Part shown: positions 16,875 through 25,113 of the stretch, in pieces | How positions within the stretch are numbered: position 1 is the stretch's first letter | Layout of the letters: each line of letters opens with the position of its first letter | Assembly (NCBI RefSeq): GCF_900009135.1 | Contig: NZ_LT797685.1 | Location: 1-64,000, forward strand | Reading direction: 5' to 3' | Length of the DNA stretch: 64,000 nucleotides | Source of the DNA: Planktothrix sp. PCC 11201 | Lineage (GTDB): Bacteria; Cyanobacteriota; Cyanobacteriia; Cyanobacteriales; Microcoleaceae | Position numbers and translations under genes: made by a program | The notes under the pieces: generated by a model | Seen by the model: only the letters and a program-made list of their open reading frames with translations | What the model was told of the DNA's origin: nothing | Database searches by the model: none

Positions 16875-17357
16875 TTGTCTGTAAATCAGCCCTTAGTGAT
16901 TAATGGGTGGAATATATTTGTCCACCCTCTGTTTCTAAATCGGTTTGAAGAACTTCTAACCCAGGTTGAAGATTTACGTCAGAAATATCCTCAAGATTAC
17001 AAAAAGAAAAATGCCACAAAGCGTTTAGCTGCTATAGCAAAGTTGGCATTTGAGATTATTCCTCAAGATCCAACTCGTAGTGATTATCGTCAAGGGACTA
17101 CCCTGGGAGATGATTATAAACACTGGTTTAGAGCTAAATTTTTTCAGCAGTACCGACTGTTTTTTAGATATCATCAAGAGAGCAAAATTATTGTATTTGC
17201 CTGGGTAAATGATGATGATTCTAAGCGTTCTTATAACAGTAATACAGACGCTTATCGAGTTTTTAAGAAAATACTTGAAACCGGACACCCTCCTGACAAT
17301 GTAATTGTCACTAATGGCTGCTTTTTTAAAGCTATATGTCATTCGATAAGACCCTAA
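16875..17357 (+). CDS. yhaV: YhaV-family toxin, probably damaged at both ends
   Basis: The core (VINGWNIFVHPLFLNRFEELL, KRLAAIAKLAFEIIPQDPT, HWFRAKFFQQYRLFFRYH, VFAWVNDDDSKR) is a clear YhaV ribonuclease of the RelE superfamily. In frame only a TTG (16875) is available as start. The well-placed ATG at 16865, one base after the prlF stop, is out of frame. Removing one T from the TTTT run at 16873-16876 would make it encode Met-Asn-Asn-Leu-Ser-Val. The C-terminus leaves the family pattern after GHPPD (VIVTNGCFF...). The last 26 bases overlap the convergent ariB-like gene. Activity is therefore doubtful. Confidence 0.8.
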   Translation: MSVNQPLVINGWNIFVHPLFLNRFEELLTQVEDLRQKYPQDYKKKNATKRLAAIAKLAFEIIPQDPTRSDYRQGTTLGDDYKHWFRAKFFQQYRLFFRYHQESKIIVFAWVNDDDSKRSYNSNTDAYRVFKKILETGHPPDNVIVTNGCFFKAICHSIRP

Positions 17358-18201
17358 ATGGTAGATTATTAGTTTCCCAAGTGCAAATAGACAAGTAAAT
17401 TTGCGTTTTGCAAAAGTAAGTTTCTTCGTAGGCAAGCCTTAAATTACGCTCTAAATTCTCCGGTTTAACATCATTATCATTCGCAGAACCAATTGCTTTG
17501 CGTAAGCTGAGGGATAGGATTGCCACCAAGTGATGACCACAGCAGACTTGCCAGGGATCATGGTTGCTACTTTTTTGGTTTATTATCCGTTGTTGTAAAT
17601 CTTCGTTTTTCAGTTTATGGGCTTCGATGGATTTATTCTTGACTTCTTGAATCAGTTTAATTTCATCAATTTTTAGGGTTTCCTTGTCAATAAAATTACT
17701 AAATTCGATCTTCTTAAAAGTCAAGTTTAATCCATCGCGATTAGAAACCCAGAGAAGATATCCAACTGGCATACTCGCTTCTAACAATGCTGTTCTTATA
17801 TCTCTACCAAATTGAGTAATTTTCTCCTGGGAGCCAAACTCACTGATCACCTTATCAAAGGCTTTTGAATTGATCAGGATCGTTTCCAGGTCATGGGTAT
17901 CTGTACGAATTAGATTAGGGTTAGTATGCGGTGAAGTTTCAAGATGATCAAAATCTGCATCAACAATAGCTAAAATTCCATCAAAATTGTCTTTCTCCAA
18001 AATACCCAGAACATTAATAATTAGAAGTTTACTAGAGGGTTTGCCAGAAATACTCATTAATTCACAGTTTTTTTTGTCAATAAAACGTTCATAAAATGTC
18101 TGATCTGTCCTACCTTCAACTAATAAAAAAGTCCCTGAAAAAGTGCTACGTCTTAGCCGAATGGCATTGGCATGACGGTCAGCAGAAAGATACTCCCTCA
18201 T
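17332..18201 (-). CDS. ariB: DUF4435 TOPRIM-like effector, PARIS AriB homologue
   Basis: The 289-aa product (from ATG 18201) has a TOPRIM-type metal site. Glu29 lies in FLLVEGRTDQTFYERF, the Asp pair is in AIVDADFDHLE (about residues 81-83), and LIRTDTHDLETIL follows. These are the hallmarks of DUF4435. Its ATG overlaps the stop of the ATPase gene in ATGA. An ABC-type ATPase (AriA) followed by a DUF4435 nuclease (AriB) is the arrangement of PARIS, which senses phage anti-restriction proteins and releases AriB to attack host tRNA. A longer frame exists upstream, but it lies inside the ATPase gene and is unlikely to be translated. The gene symbol is by homology of architecture only. Confidence 0.82.
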   Translation of the reverse strand: MREYLSADRHANAIRLRRSTFSGTFLLVEGRTDQTFYERFIDKKNCELMSISGKPSSKLLIINVLGILEKDNFDGILAIVDADFDHLETSPHTNPNLIRTDTHDLETILINSKAFDKVISEFGSQEKITQFGRDIRTALLEASMPVGYLLWVSNRDGLNLTFKKIEFSNFIDKETLKIDEIKLIQEVKNKSIEAHKLKNEDLQQRIINQKSSNHDPWQVCCGHHLVAILSLSLRKAIGSANDNDVKPENLERNLRLAYEETYFCKTQIYLSICTWETNNLPFRVLSNDI

Positions 18202-19553
18202 TTCCTGGCTCCTTTCAGTTCCACAGTCAAATCCCAACGATCTTGAATAATATCGGGTGAGTGAGTCGCCATTAAAATATCTAAATTTGCAAGCTTTGTA
18301 ATTTCTTGTAAGTCTTTTAAAAATTGGGCTTGCCATCCTACATGAAGCGATAGTTCGGGTTCGTCAATTAGCACTAAAGAATTAGGTTGAACCTTAAATA
18401 GTAATTCGTAAAGAAGAACTAATTCATGCTGCTCACCCGATGACAAATCGGTTGGAGAAAGAATATCTGTATCAGAGGAGGAGGGATGATGTGTCTTGAA
18501 AACAAACCCTTTGTCTTTGCTAAAATTCATTTCTTTATAAGAATAAGCAAACTTATTGTTTATAATTCTTCTTAAAAGTTCGATTTTACTCGCAATTTCA
18601 TCAAAAACACTCAGTTTTTTTTCTACATCTTTAACATACACTGACAAAATATTTTTGGTGCTTTCATCTATGGATTGAGGCTGAATTTGAAAGTCTGAAT
18701 TTTCATCTTTATCTAATAAACCGACCTCGATCAGACGAGAGCGAGTTTCTTCAAGTTCATTGAGATGAGTACGAAGTTCTTCATCTGTTAAGTCAGGAGA
18801 TGATTGTTGTTGGACGACTCTTGCAGGAAATGTTCTATCAAGAGATTGAGATGTTGTGCCATATTCTGCTAGTTTAGATTCAATCAGTTTTGCAAGCTCG
18901 TTAGAATAAGATGAAACAGTTGGTATCATGGAAGATGTTCCCGAATTCAGTCTTGAAGAACGAATAGGCTCAAAGTTTAATAAACGTTGTGATTCTATGA
19001 GGCGGACATGAATATTATTCGTCAATGTTTTTAACCAATCTGGTATTTCATATCGTGATTTTATTTTTAATGGGATAACATCTTCAAATCTCTCTATAAC
19101 TTCGTTTAAAGAAAGAGTTTCACCTGTCGGGAGATAGACCCATGTTTTAACTGCTACTCGTTGCAATCCAGGAATTATATCGTCCAAGATACTGACTGGC
19201 AAATCGATATCTGAGGAGTCTTTTGTTTTTGGTAAGGGACAAGTACGACTTTTTGAATGAGGCTTATGAAATTCGATGGAACACTCTCTCTTTTTTGTTT
19301 TTGCAGAACCCTCAGTAGTGTTTATTACCTCAACACTACTGCCATCATCAAACTCTACTTGAAACTTGTTAAATGGGATACTACGAAACACCGAATATTG
19401 AGAGTTGAAAAATCCATTCAGCATTCTCAGTATTGCAGTTTTTCCAAAGCCGTTAGGCCCATGAATGATGGTGATTCTCTGATCCATGTTCAATAGAATT
19501 ACATGATCAAAAATTCCAAATAGACCATTAACAGAGACTTGTTGAATTTGCAT
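18198..19553 (-). CDS. ariA: AAA_15/ABC-type ATPase, PARIS AriA homologue
   Basis: The 451-aa product (from ATG 19553; the earlier in-frame Met is less likely) has Walker A HGPNGFGKT at residues ~31-39. A long middle domain contains coiled-coil stretches (DEELRTHLNELEETRSRL). Then come the ABC signature DLSSGEQHE, Walker B LVLIDEPELSLH and the switch His in LMATHSPDII. All nucleotide-binding motifs are intact. In PARIS, AriA forms a ring that holds AriB inactive until a viral trigger is sensed. Similar ATPases occur in other defence systems (OLD, Septu). The coupled DUF4435 partner makes PARIS the best reading. Confidence 0.84.
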   Translation of the reverse strand: MQIQQVSVNGLFGIFDHVILLNMDQRITIIHGPNGFGKTAILRMLNGFFNSQYSVFRSIPFNKFQVEFDDGSSVEVINTTEGSAKTKKRECSIEFHKPHSKSRTCPLPKTKDSSDIDLPVSILDDIIPGLQRVAVKTWVYLPTGETLSLNEVIERFEDVIPLKIKSRYEIPDWLKTLTNNIHVRLIESQRLLNFEPIRSSRLNSGTSSMIPTVSSYSNELAKLIESKLAEYGTTSQSLDRTFPARVVQQQSSPDLTDEELRTHLNELEETRSRLIEVGLLDKDENSDFQIQPQSIDESTKNILSVYVKDVEKKLSVFDEIASKIELLRRIINNKFAYSYKEMNFSKDKGFVFKTHHPSSSDTDILSPTDLSSGEQHELVLLYELLFKVQPNSLVLIDEPELSLHVGWQAQFLKDLQEITKLANLDILMATHSPDIIQDRWDLTVELKGARK

Positions 19554-19717
19554 ATTATTTGAGTGACCTAGCCTTATGCTGCTTAACTGCAATTATAACT
19601 TCTAGTTGTACTTGTCTCAATAGCGCAGAACTTTTGTAAATTGTTTCAACTAATAAAAGTAGCGATCGCACTCTAATCAGTTATCTTAAAAATACCCACT
19701 CCTAATAGTTGATCAAG

Positions 19718-20272
19718 ATGACACTATCGATCGCAAAATGGAAACTAGACGACTATCACCGCATCGTCGAAATGGGTCTACTCGATGAGCGCCCCGTTGA
19801 ACTACTACAGGGAGAAATTGTTCAAATGTCCCCAGAAGGAGAACCCCACGCCTACTATAGTCGAACTGCTGGCGAGTATCTCATGCGGATACTTGGCGAT
19901 CGCGCTTTAGTCAGTCCCGCCAAACCCATCACCCTCCCCAACGACTCCGAGCCCGAACCCGATATCGCCATTGTGGAACGTTTGGGGCGGGAATATCTCA
20001 GTCATCATCCCTATCCTGAGAATATTTTCTGGGTTATAGAATACTCGAACTCCAGCCTAGAAAAAGACTCAACTGTTAAATATCGGATCTACGCTGAAGC
20101 AGGAATCTCCGAATATTGGTTAGTTAACCTACAGCGCCGGGAACTAATTATTTATCGTGATCCCCGGAATGGTGAATATGGCTCCAAAATCACCTTAACC
20201 GAAGGTGAAGTTACACCCCTGGCCTTTACCGATATCCAGATTCCGGTTGAAGCCATGATTTGCGCAGATTGA
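19718..20272 (+). CDS. Uma2 family (DUF820) endonuclease-like protein
   Basis: The 184-aa product (ATG 19718 preferred over an in-frame TTG at 19709) carries the Uma2 core. This consists of VELLQGEIVQMSPEGEPH, SEPEPDIAIV, then IFWVIEYSNSSLEKDSTVKYRIY, with the closing ISEYWLVNLQRRELIIYR. The PD and E...K positions of the nuclease fold are present. A HIP1-containing stretch upstream (19661-19688) resembles the sequence to the right of the IS5-type element (16421-16440). Function in the cell is unknown. Confidence 0.92.
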   Translation: MTLSIAKWKLDDYHRIVEMGLLDERPVELLQGEIVQMSPEGEPHAYYSRTAGEYLMRILGDRALVSPAKPITLPNDSEPEPDIAIVERLGREYLSHHPYPENIFWVIEYSNSSLEKDSTVKYRIYAEAGISEYWLVNLQRRELIIYRDPRNGEYGSKITLTEGEVTPLAFTDIQIPVEAMICAD

Positions 20273-20391
20273 TCAGGGTATTATGCCTGTTGATTCCTGA
20301 TTAAAATATTAAAGATGAGCAAAGATTTACCCATCATTTGCCAATCAGATGTAATCTAAATTTGCATCTGTAAATCCAGAATTCGCCAAAT

Positions 20392-21474
20392 ATGGTAGAA
20401 CACAAACGCATTGGTATTTTAACCAGTGGGGGAGACTGTGCAGGTTTAAACGCAGCAATTCGGGCTGTGGTTTATCGGGCGGCAGGAATCCTGGGGTGGG
20501 AGGTCTTCGGTATTCGAGAAGCCACCCAAGGGTTCATGACACGTCCTGTGAACAGTGTTCCTCTGACTATTGATAAAGTCGATAATATTCTCACCGCCGG
20601 AGGGACAATTTTGGGAACCACCAATAAGGGTGATCCCTTTGCCTTTCCGATGCCGGATGGCAGTTTGCTCGATCGCTCTGAGGAGATTATTGAAGGTTAT
20701 CATCTCTTGGGATTAAATGCCTTAATTGGAATTGGGGGAGATGGCAGTTTAGCCATTTTGCGACGCATTGCCCAACAGGGAAATATTAATTTGATTGGCA
20801 TTCCTAAAACCATTGATAATGATGTGGGTAGCACGGATTTATCTATTGGGTTTAGTACCGCCGTTGATATTGCCACGGAAGCCCTAGATCGACTGCACTT
20901 TACCGCCGCTAGTCACAGCCGCGTGATGATTTTAGAGGTGATGGGGCGAGATGCGGGACATATTGCTCTCCATGCGGGAATTGCGGGCGGTGCGGATATT
21001 ATTTTAATTCCTGAACTTCCTTATAGTTTGGATAGCATTTGTCAGCATATTGCAGAACGACAAAAACAAGGGAAAAACTATTGTTTAGTCGTGGTGGCAG
21101 AGGCGGTTAAAACAGAAACGGGAGAACCTGTAACCATGATTAATCGCATGGGACAGGCCCGTTTGGGTGGCATTGGACAATATCTAGCCGATGAAATTTG
21201 CGATCGCAGTGGGGCAGAAACTCGGGTTACGGTTCTCGGTCATATTCAACGGGGGGGAACTCCTTCACCCATCGATCGAATTATTGCTTCCGCTTTTGGA
21301 GTGGCGGCGGTGGATCTGATTGTTGAGGAGAATTATGATCGGGTTGTCGTTTGGCGCGACCGGAATGTGTCGAGTATTCCAATTTTGGATGCGATCGCTC
21401 AATATCGGGCTGTTAATGCCGATGATATCTTAGTAGAAACCGCCCAAAGTATGGGGATTTGTTTAGGGAATTAA
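20392..21474 (+). CDS. pfkA: 6-phosphofructokinase
   Basis: PfkA phosphorylates fructose 6-phosphate in glycolysis. The 360-aa product starts RIGILTSGGDCAGLNAAIR and has IGGDGSL at the nucleotide site, GIPKTIDNDV with the catalytic Asp, and MGRDAGHIALHAGIAGGAD. Gly in GGDGS is the residue associated with ATP rather than pyrophosphate use. The Lys of PKTIDND is more often seen in pyrophosphate enzymes, and the same mixture occurs in some ATP-dependent groups. Phosphoryl donor is thus ATP most likely but not certain. A symmetrical hairpin follows the gene. Confidence 0.95.
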   Translation: MVEHKRIGILTSGGDCAGLNAAIRAVVYRAAGILGWEVFGIREATQGFMTRPVNSVPLTIDKVDNILTAGGTILGTTNKGDPFAFPMPDGSLLDRSEEIIEGYHLLGLNALIGIGGDGSLAILRRIAQQGNINLIGIPKTIDNDVGSTDLSIGFSTAVDIATEALDRLHFTAASHSRVMILEVMGRDAGHIALHAGIAGGADIILIPELPYSLDSICQHIAERQKQGKNYCLVVVAEAVKTETGEPVTMINRMGQARLGGIGQYLADEICDRSGAETRVTVLGHIQRGGTPSPIDRIIASAFGVAAVDLIVEENYDRVVVWRDRNVSSIPILDAIAQYRAVNADDILVETAQSMGICLGN

Positions 21475-21481
21475 TTCTGTT

Positions 21482-21509
21482 GTAAAGACGTGCTGTAGCG
21501 CGTCTTTAC
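21482..21509. terminator. hairpin between convergent pfkA and DUF721 gene
   Basis: GTAAAGACG-T-GC pairs with GC-G-CGTCTTTAC around TGTA. A related hairpin (GAGACGTGCC/GGCGCGTCTC) follows typA at 28229. There is no long T run, so it may be a bidirectional terminator or a repeated palindrome. Confidence 0.55.
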
Positions 21510-21516
21510 GGGGGCT

Positions 21517-22092
21517 TCATTCTCCTATTTGCATTGAACAAAAGCCACAAACTGACCAGCGAGATAATTCCCCTGGGGGAGTTGGACAGTGACATTGGGG
21601 ACATAGGGGAAAAGATTGCGATCGCTCTTTTAGACGATTAGCCCAACCTTCAAAGGCCGTTAATGGGGTCAGGGAGGAACGCCCGGTCACCTCGCCCACT
21701 GCTTTTGGAATCAAAATCTCAACCCGACTGGGATGTTCCTGCCACATTTGAGAAAACTCATCTTTCTGAGAAGGCCGGGAAACCGATTGATCACCAGGGA
21801 GTTGATAGTGCCATCCCGCCGGAGAAAATTTGATATCCTGAACTGGAAATAAAAGTTTTTGATGCAATTTATGGATAATTTGCAACCGTCTGAAGGTTAA
21901 ATCCTGAGACCAAGTGGCACTAGAGGTGGCAACATTCAACACCCCTCGGTGCCAAGTGACTGGACGAGTATGACGACTGGCTAAAGTTCCCACAATTTCA
22001 GACCAACATTGACAGAGATCTTGAAATTGTTGCTGTTCTGGGGTAAGAATCTGAGATTGAAGGCGACCTAAAATATGATGGAGGGATTGCAT
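21517..22092 (-). CDS. DUF721 (DciA-like) protein with C-terminal zinc ribbon
   Basis: The 191-aa product has a DUF721 domain (LCQCWSEIVGTLASRHTRPVTWHRGVLNVATSSATWSQDL). This domain is found in DciA, the ancestral loader of the replicative helicase DnaB. The C-terminus adds a CPQCHCP...SVCGFC four-Cys motif that should bind zinc, which is common in cyanobacterial members. A role in replication is inferred from the family. It stands alone, convergent with pfkA and divergent from the SPOR-like gene. Confidence 0.85.
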   Translation of the reverse strand: MQSLHHILGRLQSQILTPEQQQFQDLCQCWSEIVGTLASRHTRPVTWHRGVLNVATSSATWSQDLTFRRLQIIHKLHQKLLFPVQDIKFSPAGWHYQLPGDQSVSRPSQKDEFSQMWQEHPSRVEILIPKAVGEVTGRSSLTPLTAFEGWANRLKERSQSFPLCPQCHCPTPPGELSRWSVCGFCSMQIGE

Positions 22093-22209
22093 TGTTAACC
22101 AAATCAGTAAAATGAATCAAAATATAGATAAACTGACATTTAATATTGAAGATTTAAACTCGAAAGTCCCTATTTTTAAAATTAATAACCAGTGCTTAGG
22201 AGTTTAACC

Positions 22210-23466
22210 ATGAGTCAAGCATCTGAGATCAAGTCCCCTCAACCCTCACAGCCAGAATTAAAACCCCAACTCAAAGCGGTTTTAGGTTATTTGGATGTGC
22301 AACTCGAATCAGAATTAACCCGTTATCGGCGTCATCGACGACGCACAAAACAAACTACACCCGACCCCAACGGACAAAGCAACTCGCAGTTTGAACAAGC
22401 GACCGATGCCGTAGCCGTGGCAATGAATGACACCGCAGCATCGGAGGGAAAACTGTTTGAACCCCAAACTCGACCGTCGGGTTGGGAAACCGTGGTTCCT
22501 GCAAAATCGGCACCTTTGGCTATTGCGTCTCAACCTTCATCGACCACCCCTCCTCAAACTAATGGGGCTGAACCTGCGGTTAGTTTTAGCTTGAAGTCAC
22601 CCGCCCCAACTGCAACTTCATCGGATGGATATTTAGAATCGACGGAAGCCCTGATCAAAAGTATAGAAGAACGGCGCCCTAACCCCCAGGAAAACCGGAG
22701 TTTGATGGCTAGTCTCTTAACACCCCTGGGCATTGCTTCAATGTTTCTGTTCTTGTTATCCTGTACGGCTTTAAGCTATGTGATCTCGTCTCCCTCCGGT
22801 CGTACTAGCTTGGGTTTGGATCGGTTTTTTCCCACCCCAACGGCTAACCCGGCTCCGGCTAATCCTCCAACCCTAGCCACAACAGAAACATCCCTGCCTC
22901 CGACGGATTCCCTCTCGCCCAATTTAGCGGCCAAGGAATTTGTTAACTTGGATTTGGATACCTTGAGCCATATTAATCCGAATCAGAATCCGGTTTCCCT
23001 TCCTTCTGTCCCGGCGACCTTACCCCCGAGTCCAGCCACAACCTTACCTGCACCCTCAAACAACCTAACATCCCCGAATGATCCGGGTTTGAATAATCTG
23101 ACCCAGGAATTATTACCCAAAAAACCTTTAACTCCTGTTGCTCCAGTGTCGAAACCGGGAACCAATACCTCAACGGTTCAACCCGGGGGCGGTGCGGTTC
23201 CTAAAATCGTGACCGCACAGAGTCCAGCTAGACCAACTGAACCGATAAAATCCGGGGACGGATATTATTATGTTGTGCTGGATTATAGTGGCGAACGCTC
23301 CTTTGAACAGGCGAAAGAAGTGGTTCCCGATGCCTATATTGCGGAGTTCAAAACGGGTAAAAAAATTCAACTGGGTGCCCTAACCGATGCCGCCGGAGCT
23401 AAACGCCTACGGGATGAGTTACAAGTTCAAGGGATTCCTGCCTATTATGATGTTCCTAAGCCCTAA
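22210..23466 (+). CDS. single-pass membrane protein with Pro-rich linker and SPOR-like C-terminus
   Basis: The 418-aa product (ATG 22210; an ATG at 22192 is also in frame) has a cytoplasmic region with a basic cluster RYRRHRRRTK and one transmembrane segment, TPLGIASMFLFLLSCTALSYVI (about residues 174-195). Next is a long Pro/Thr/Ser-rich periplasmic stretch. The C-terminal ~70-residue SPOR-like domain reads YYYVVLDYSGERSFEQAKEVVPDAYIAEF...LRDELQVQGIPAYYD. The layout resembles FtsN-like or other septal SPOR proteins, but no named gene is recognised. The protein may bind peptidoglycan at division sites. Confidence 0.82.
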   Translation: MSQASEIKSPQPSQPELKPQLKAVLGYLDVQLESELTRYRRHRRRTKQTTPDPNGQSNSQFEQATDAVAVAMNDTAASEGKLFEPQTRPSGWETVVPAKSAPLAIASQPSSTTPPQTNGAEPAVSFSLKSPAPTATSSDGYLESTEALIKSIEERRPNPQENRSLMASLLTPLGIASMFLFLLSCTALSYVISSPSGRTSLGLDRFFPTPTANPAPANPPTLATTETSLPPTDSLSPNLAAKEFVNLDLDTLSHINPNQNPVSLPSVPATLPPSPATTLPAPSNNLTSPNDPGLNNLTQELLPKKPLTPVAPVSKPGTNTSTVQPGGGAVPKIVTAQSPARPTEPIKSGDGYYYVVLDYSGERSFEQAKEVVPDAYIAEFKTGKKIQLGALTDAAGAKRLRDELQVQGIPAYYDVPKP

Positions 23467-23486
23467 TTGAATCCAGAAATCCGGCA

Positions 23487-25091
23487 TTAACCTACCCCTA
23501 ATAGTTTTAGATTATAGGCTGCATTCTTTAACTGTTGGGTTTCTAATTTGGTTTGGCTAATTCCCATAACTGTTTCTTGAGCGCCATTATTAATAGAATT
23601 CATGGCTGTGATGACTTCTTCAATGGCGAGAACTTGCTGTTTTGAAGTGAAATAAATCTGTTGAGAACTTATGGAAACTTGATCAATTGCTGCGGTAACT
23701 TTGCTGAAAATTGCCGTGGTGTCTTCGGCGATTTTTAAGTTATTTTCCACGGTATGTTTGCCATCGACCGCCGCAACAACCGTACCTTGAACCCCTTGTT
23801 CAATTTTAGCAATTAATTGATTAATTTCTTGAGCAGATTTATGGGTTTCATCGGCTAACTTACGGATTTCTAAAGCAATTACATTAAATCCCAAACCATG
23901 CTCTCCGGCTCTAACAGCTTCAATGGAGGCATTCAGAGCTAACATATTCGTTTGATTGGCAATATCACTGACTAAGTTACTAATACTATTAATTTGTTGG
24001 GCTTGTTCATTTAGGGTGGTAATTTGACGCGCAATTTCACCTACTTTTTTGTCTAAAGTCACCATCCCTGACATGGTTTTAGAAACGGCGTTTGCCCCGT
24101 CCTGGGATAAAATTAAGACTTGTTTAGTAATTTGGGCTGCGGTTTCAGCTTGTTGGGTGGCTTGACGAGAAGTTCGCCCTAATTCGTCCATTGTAGTTGT
24201 AGTTTGATTCACCGATGATGCTTGTAAGGCGATAATTTTTTCTTGTTGTTCAACGGTAGCGGCAATTTCGGAGGAAGAATTGACAACGGTATTAACTAAT
24301 CCTTTGAGACTTTGACTAATGGGGCGGGCGATCGCTATACTTAAAATAATACCTAAAGATATGGCTATTACAGGCCCAAATATCATAGCTAAAACGCTAA
24401 AATTTCGACTATTTTCAATGGTTTTATCTGCCTGAATTTTAGATGATTCTGCTATATTTTGATTTTCTTGAATCACTTTTGCTAAACTTTGAGATGTAGC
24501 ATATAAAATGGGTTGATTAATCGAGCGATCTTGAATATTTAATTTTGATAAAAGCAGGGATGCTTGCTTGGCTATTTTCATTTCTGGGGAATTTTGTTGA
24601 CCTGTTTTCCATAATTTAATTTGGGTTTGAGAGGGGTATATGATTCCAACTTTTTGAAATTCATCGTAAAGATTAATAAAATTTTTCTGCTGTTTTTCCC
24701 ATTGTTGCCACCTCAATAGAAATTGCTGCCATAATTGGTCTTCTTTCTGGGTTCGAGGTAATTTTTCATACTCTAAAAAACCGGTGTTAATTAAATCAAG
24801 ATTTTCTTGAATTTGTGCAATAGTAATTTCCCTATTTTCACCGCCTAGACAAGTATTTAAAAGGCATGATTGTTTGGAATCAATATTTCTCAATCCCTGA
24901 TCAATCTTGGCTAAACTTACAATTGAAGGCAATCTGACTATGCTAATTTCATTGAGTTCATTGCTTAAATTTAATGTTCTTTGCCATCCTAAAAAGGCTA
25001 CCAAAAATATAATTAATCCCATTAACACAAAGGCATTAATCATTTTAAATTGTAACTCACCTCGTTTGAAAAAATTAATTATTTTTTTCAT
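23487..25091 (-). CDS. methyl-accepting chemotaxis protein
   Basis: The 534-aa product (ATG 25091) has a first transmembrane helix (residues ~20-38), a ~190-residue four-helix-type periplasmic domain and a second transmembrane segment ([23 protein letters not shown]). A very short HAMP-like linker precedes the signalling coiled coil. The hairpin tip is recognisable as [26 protein letters not shown], which contacts CheA/CheW. Two Cys in SCLLNTC near the start of the sensor domain might form a disulfide. It is 22 bases downstream of the substrate-binding protein gene on the same strand, which suggests a receptor that reads the liganded binding protein. Output could be phototaxis/chemotaxis pili. 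Confidence 0.92.
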   Translation of the reverse strand: MKKIINFFKRGELQFKMINAFVLMGLIIFLVAFLGWQRTLNLSNELNEISIVRLPSIVSLAKIDQGLRNIDSKQSCLLNTCLGGENREITIAQIQENLDLINTGFLEYEKLPRTQKEDQLWQQFLLRWQQWEKQQKNFINLYDEFQKVGIIYPSQTQIKLWKTGQQNSPEMKIAKQASLLLSKLNIQDRSINQPILYATSQSLAKVIQENQNIAESSKIQADKTIENSRNFSVLAMIFGPVIAISLGIILSIAIARPISQSLKGLVNTVVNSSSEIAATVEQQEKIIALQASSVNQTTTTMDELGRTSRQATQQAETAAQITKQVLILSQDGANAVSKTMSGMVTLDKKVGEIARQITTLNEQAQQINSISNLVSDIANQTNMLALNASIEAVRAGEHGLGFNVIALEIRKLADETHKSAQEINQLIAKIEQGVQGTVVAAVDGKHTVENNLKIAEDTTAIFSKVTAAIDQVSISSQQIYFTSKQQVLAIEEVITAMNSINNGAQETVMGISQTKLETQQLKNAAYNLKLLGVG

Positions 25092-25113
25092 GATCAATTA
25101 TCCTTGAACTCGA

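Noticed and set aside
18202-18336. Longer start for the DUF4435 gene (45 extra codons)
   Set aside because: The extension lies inside the ATPase gene in a different frame. The ATGA overlap start at 18201 matches the family N-terminus.
22315-23370. Several minus-strand frames opposite the Pro-rich SPOR-like gene
   Set aside because: They arise from the biased codon content of the Pro/Thr/Ser-rich coding strand and lack starts with ribosome binding sites.
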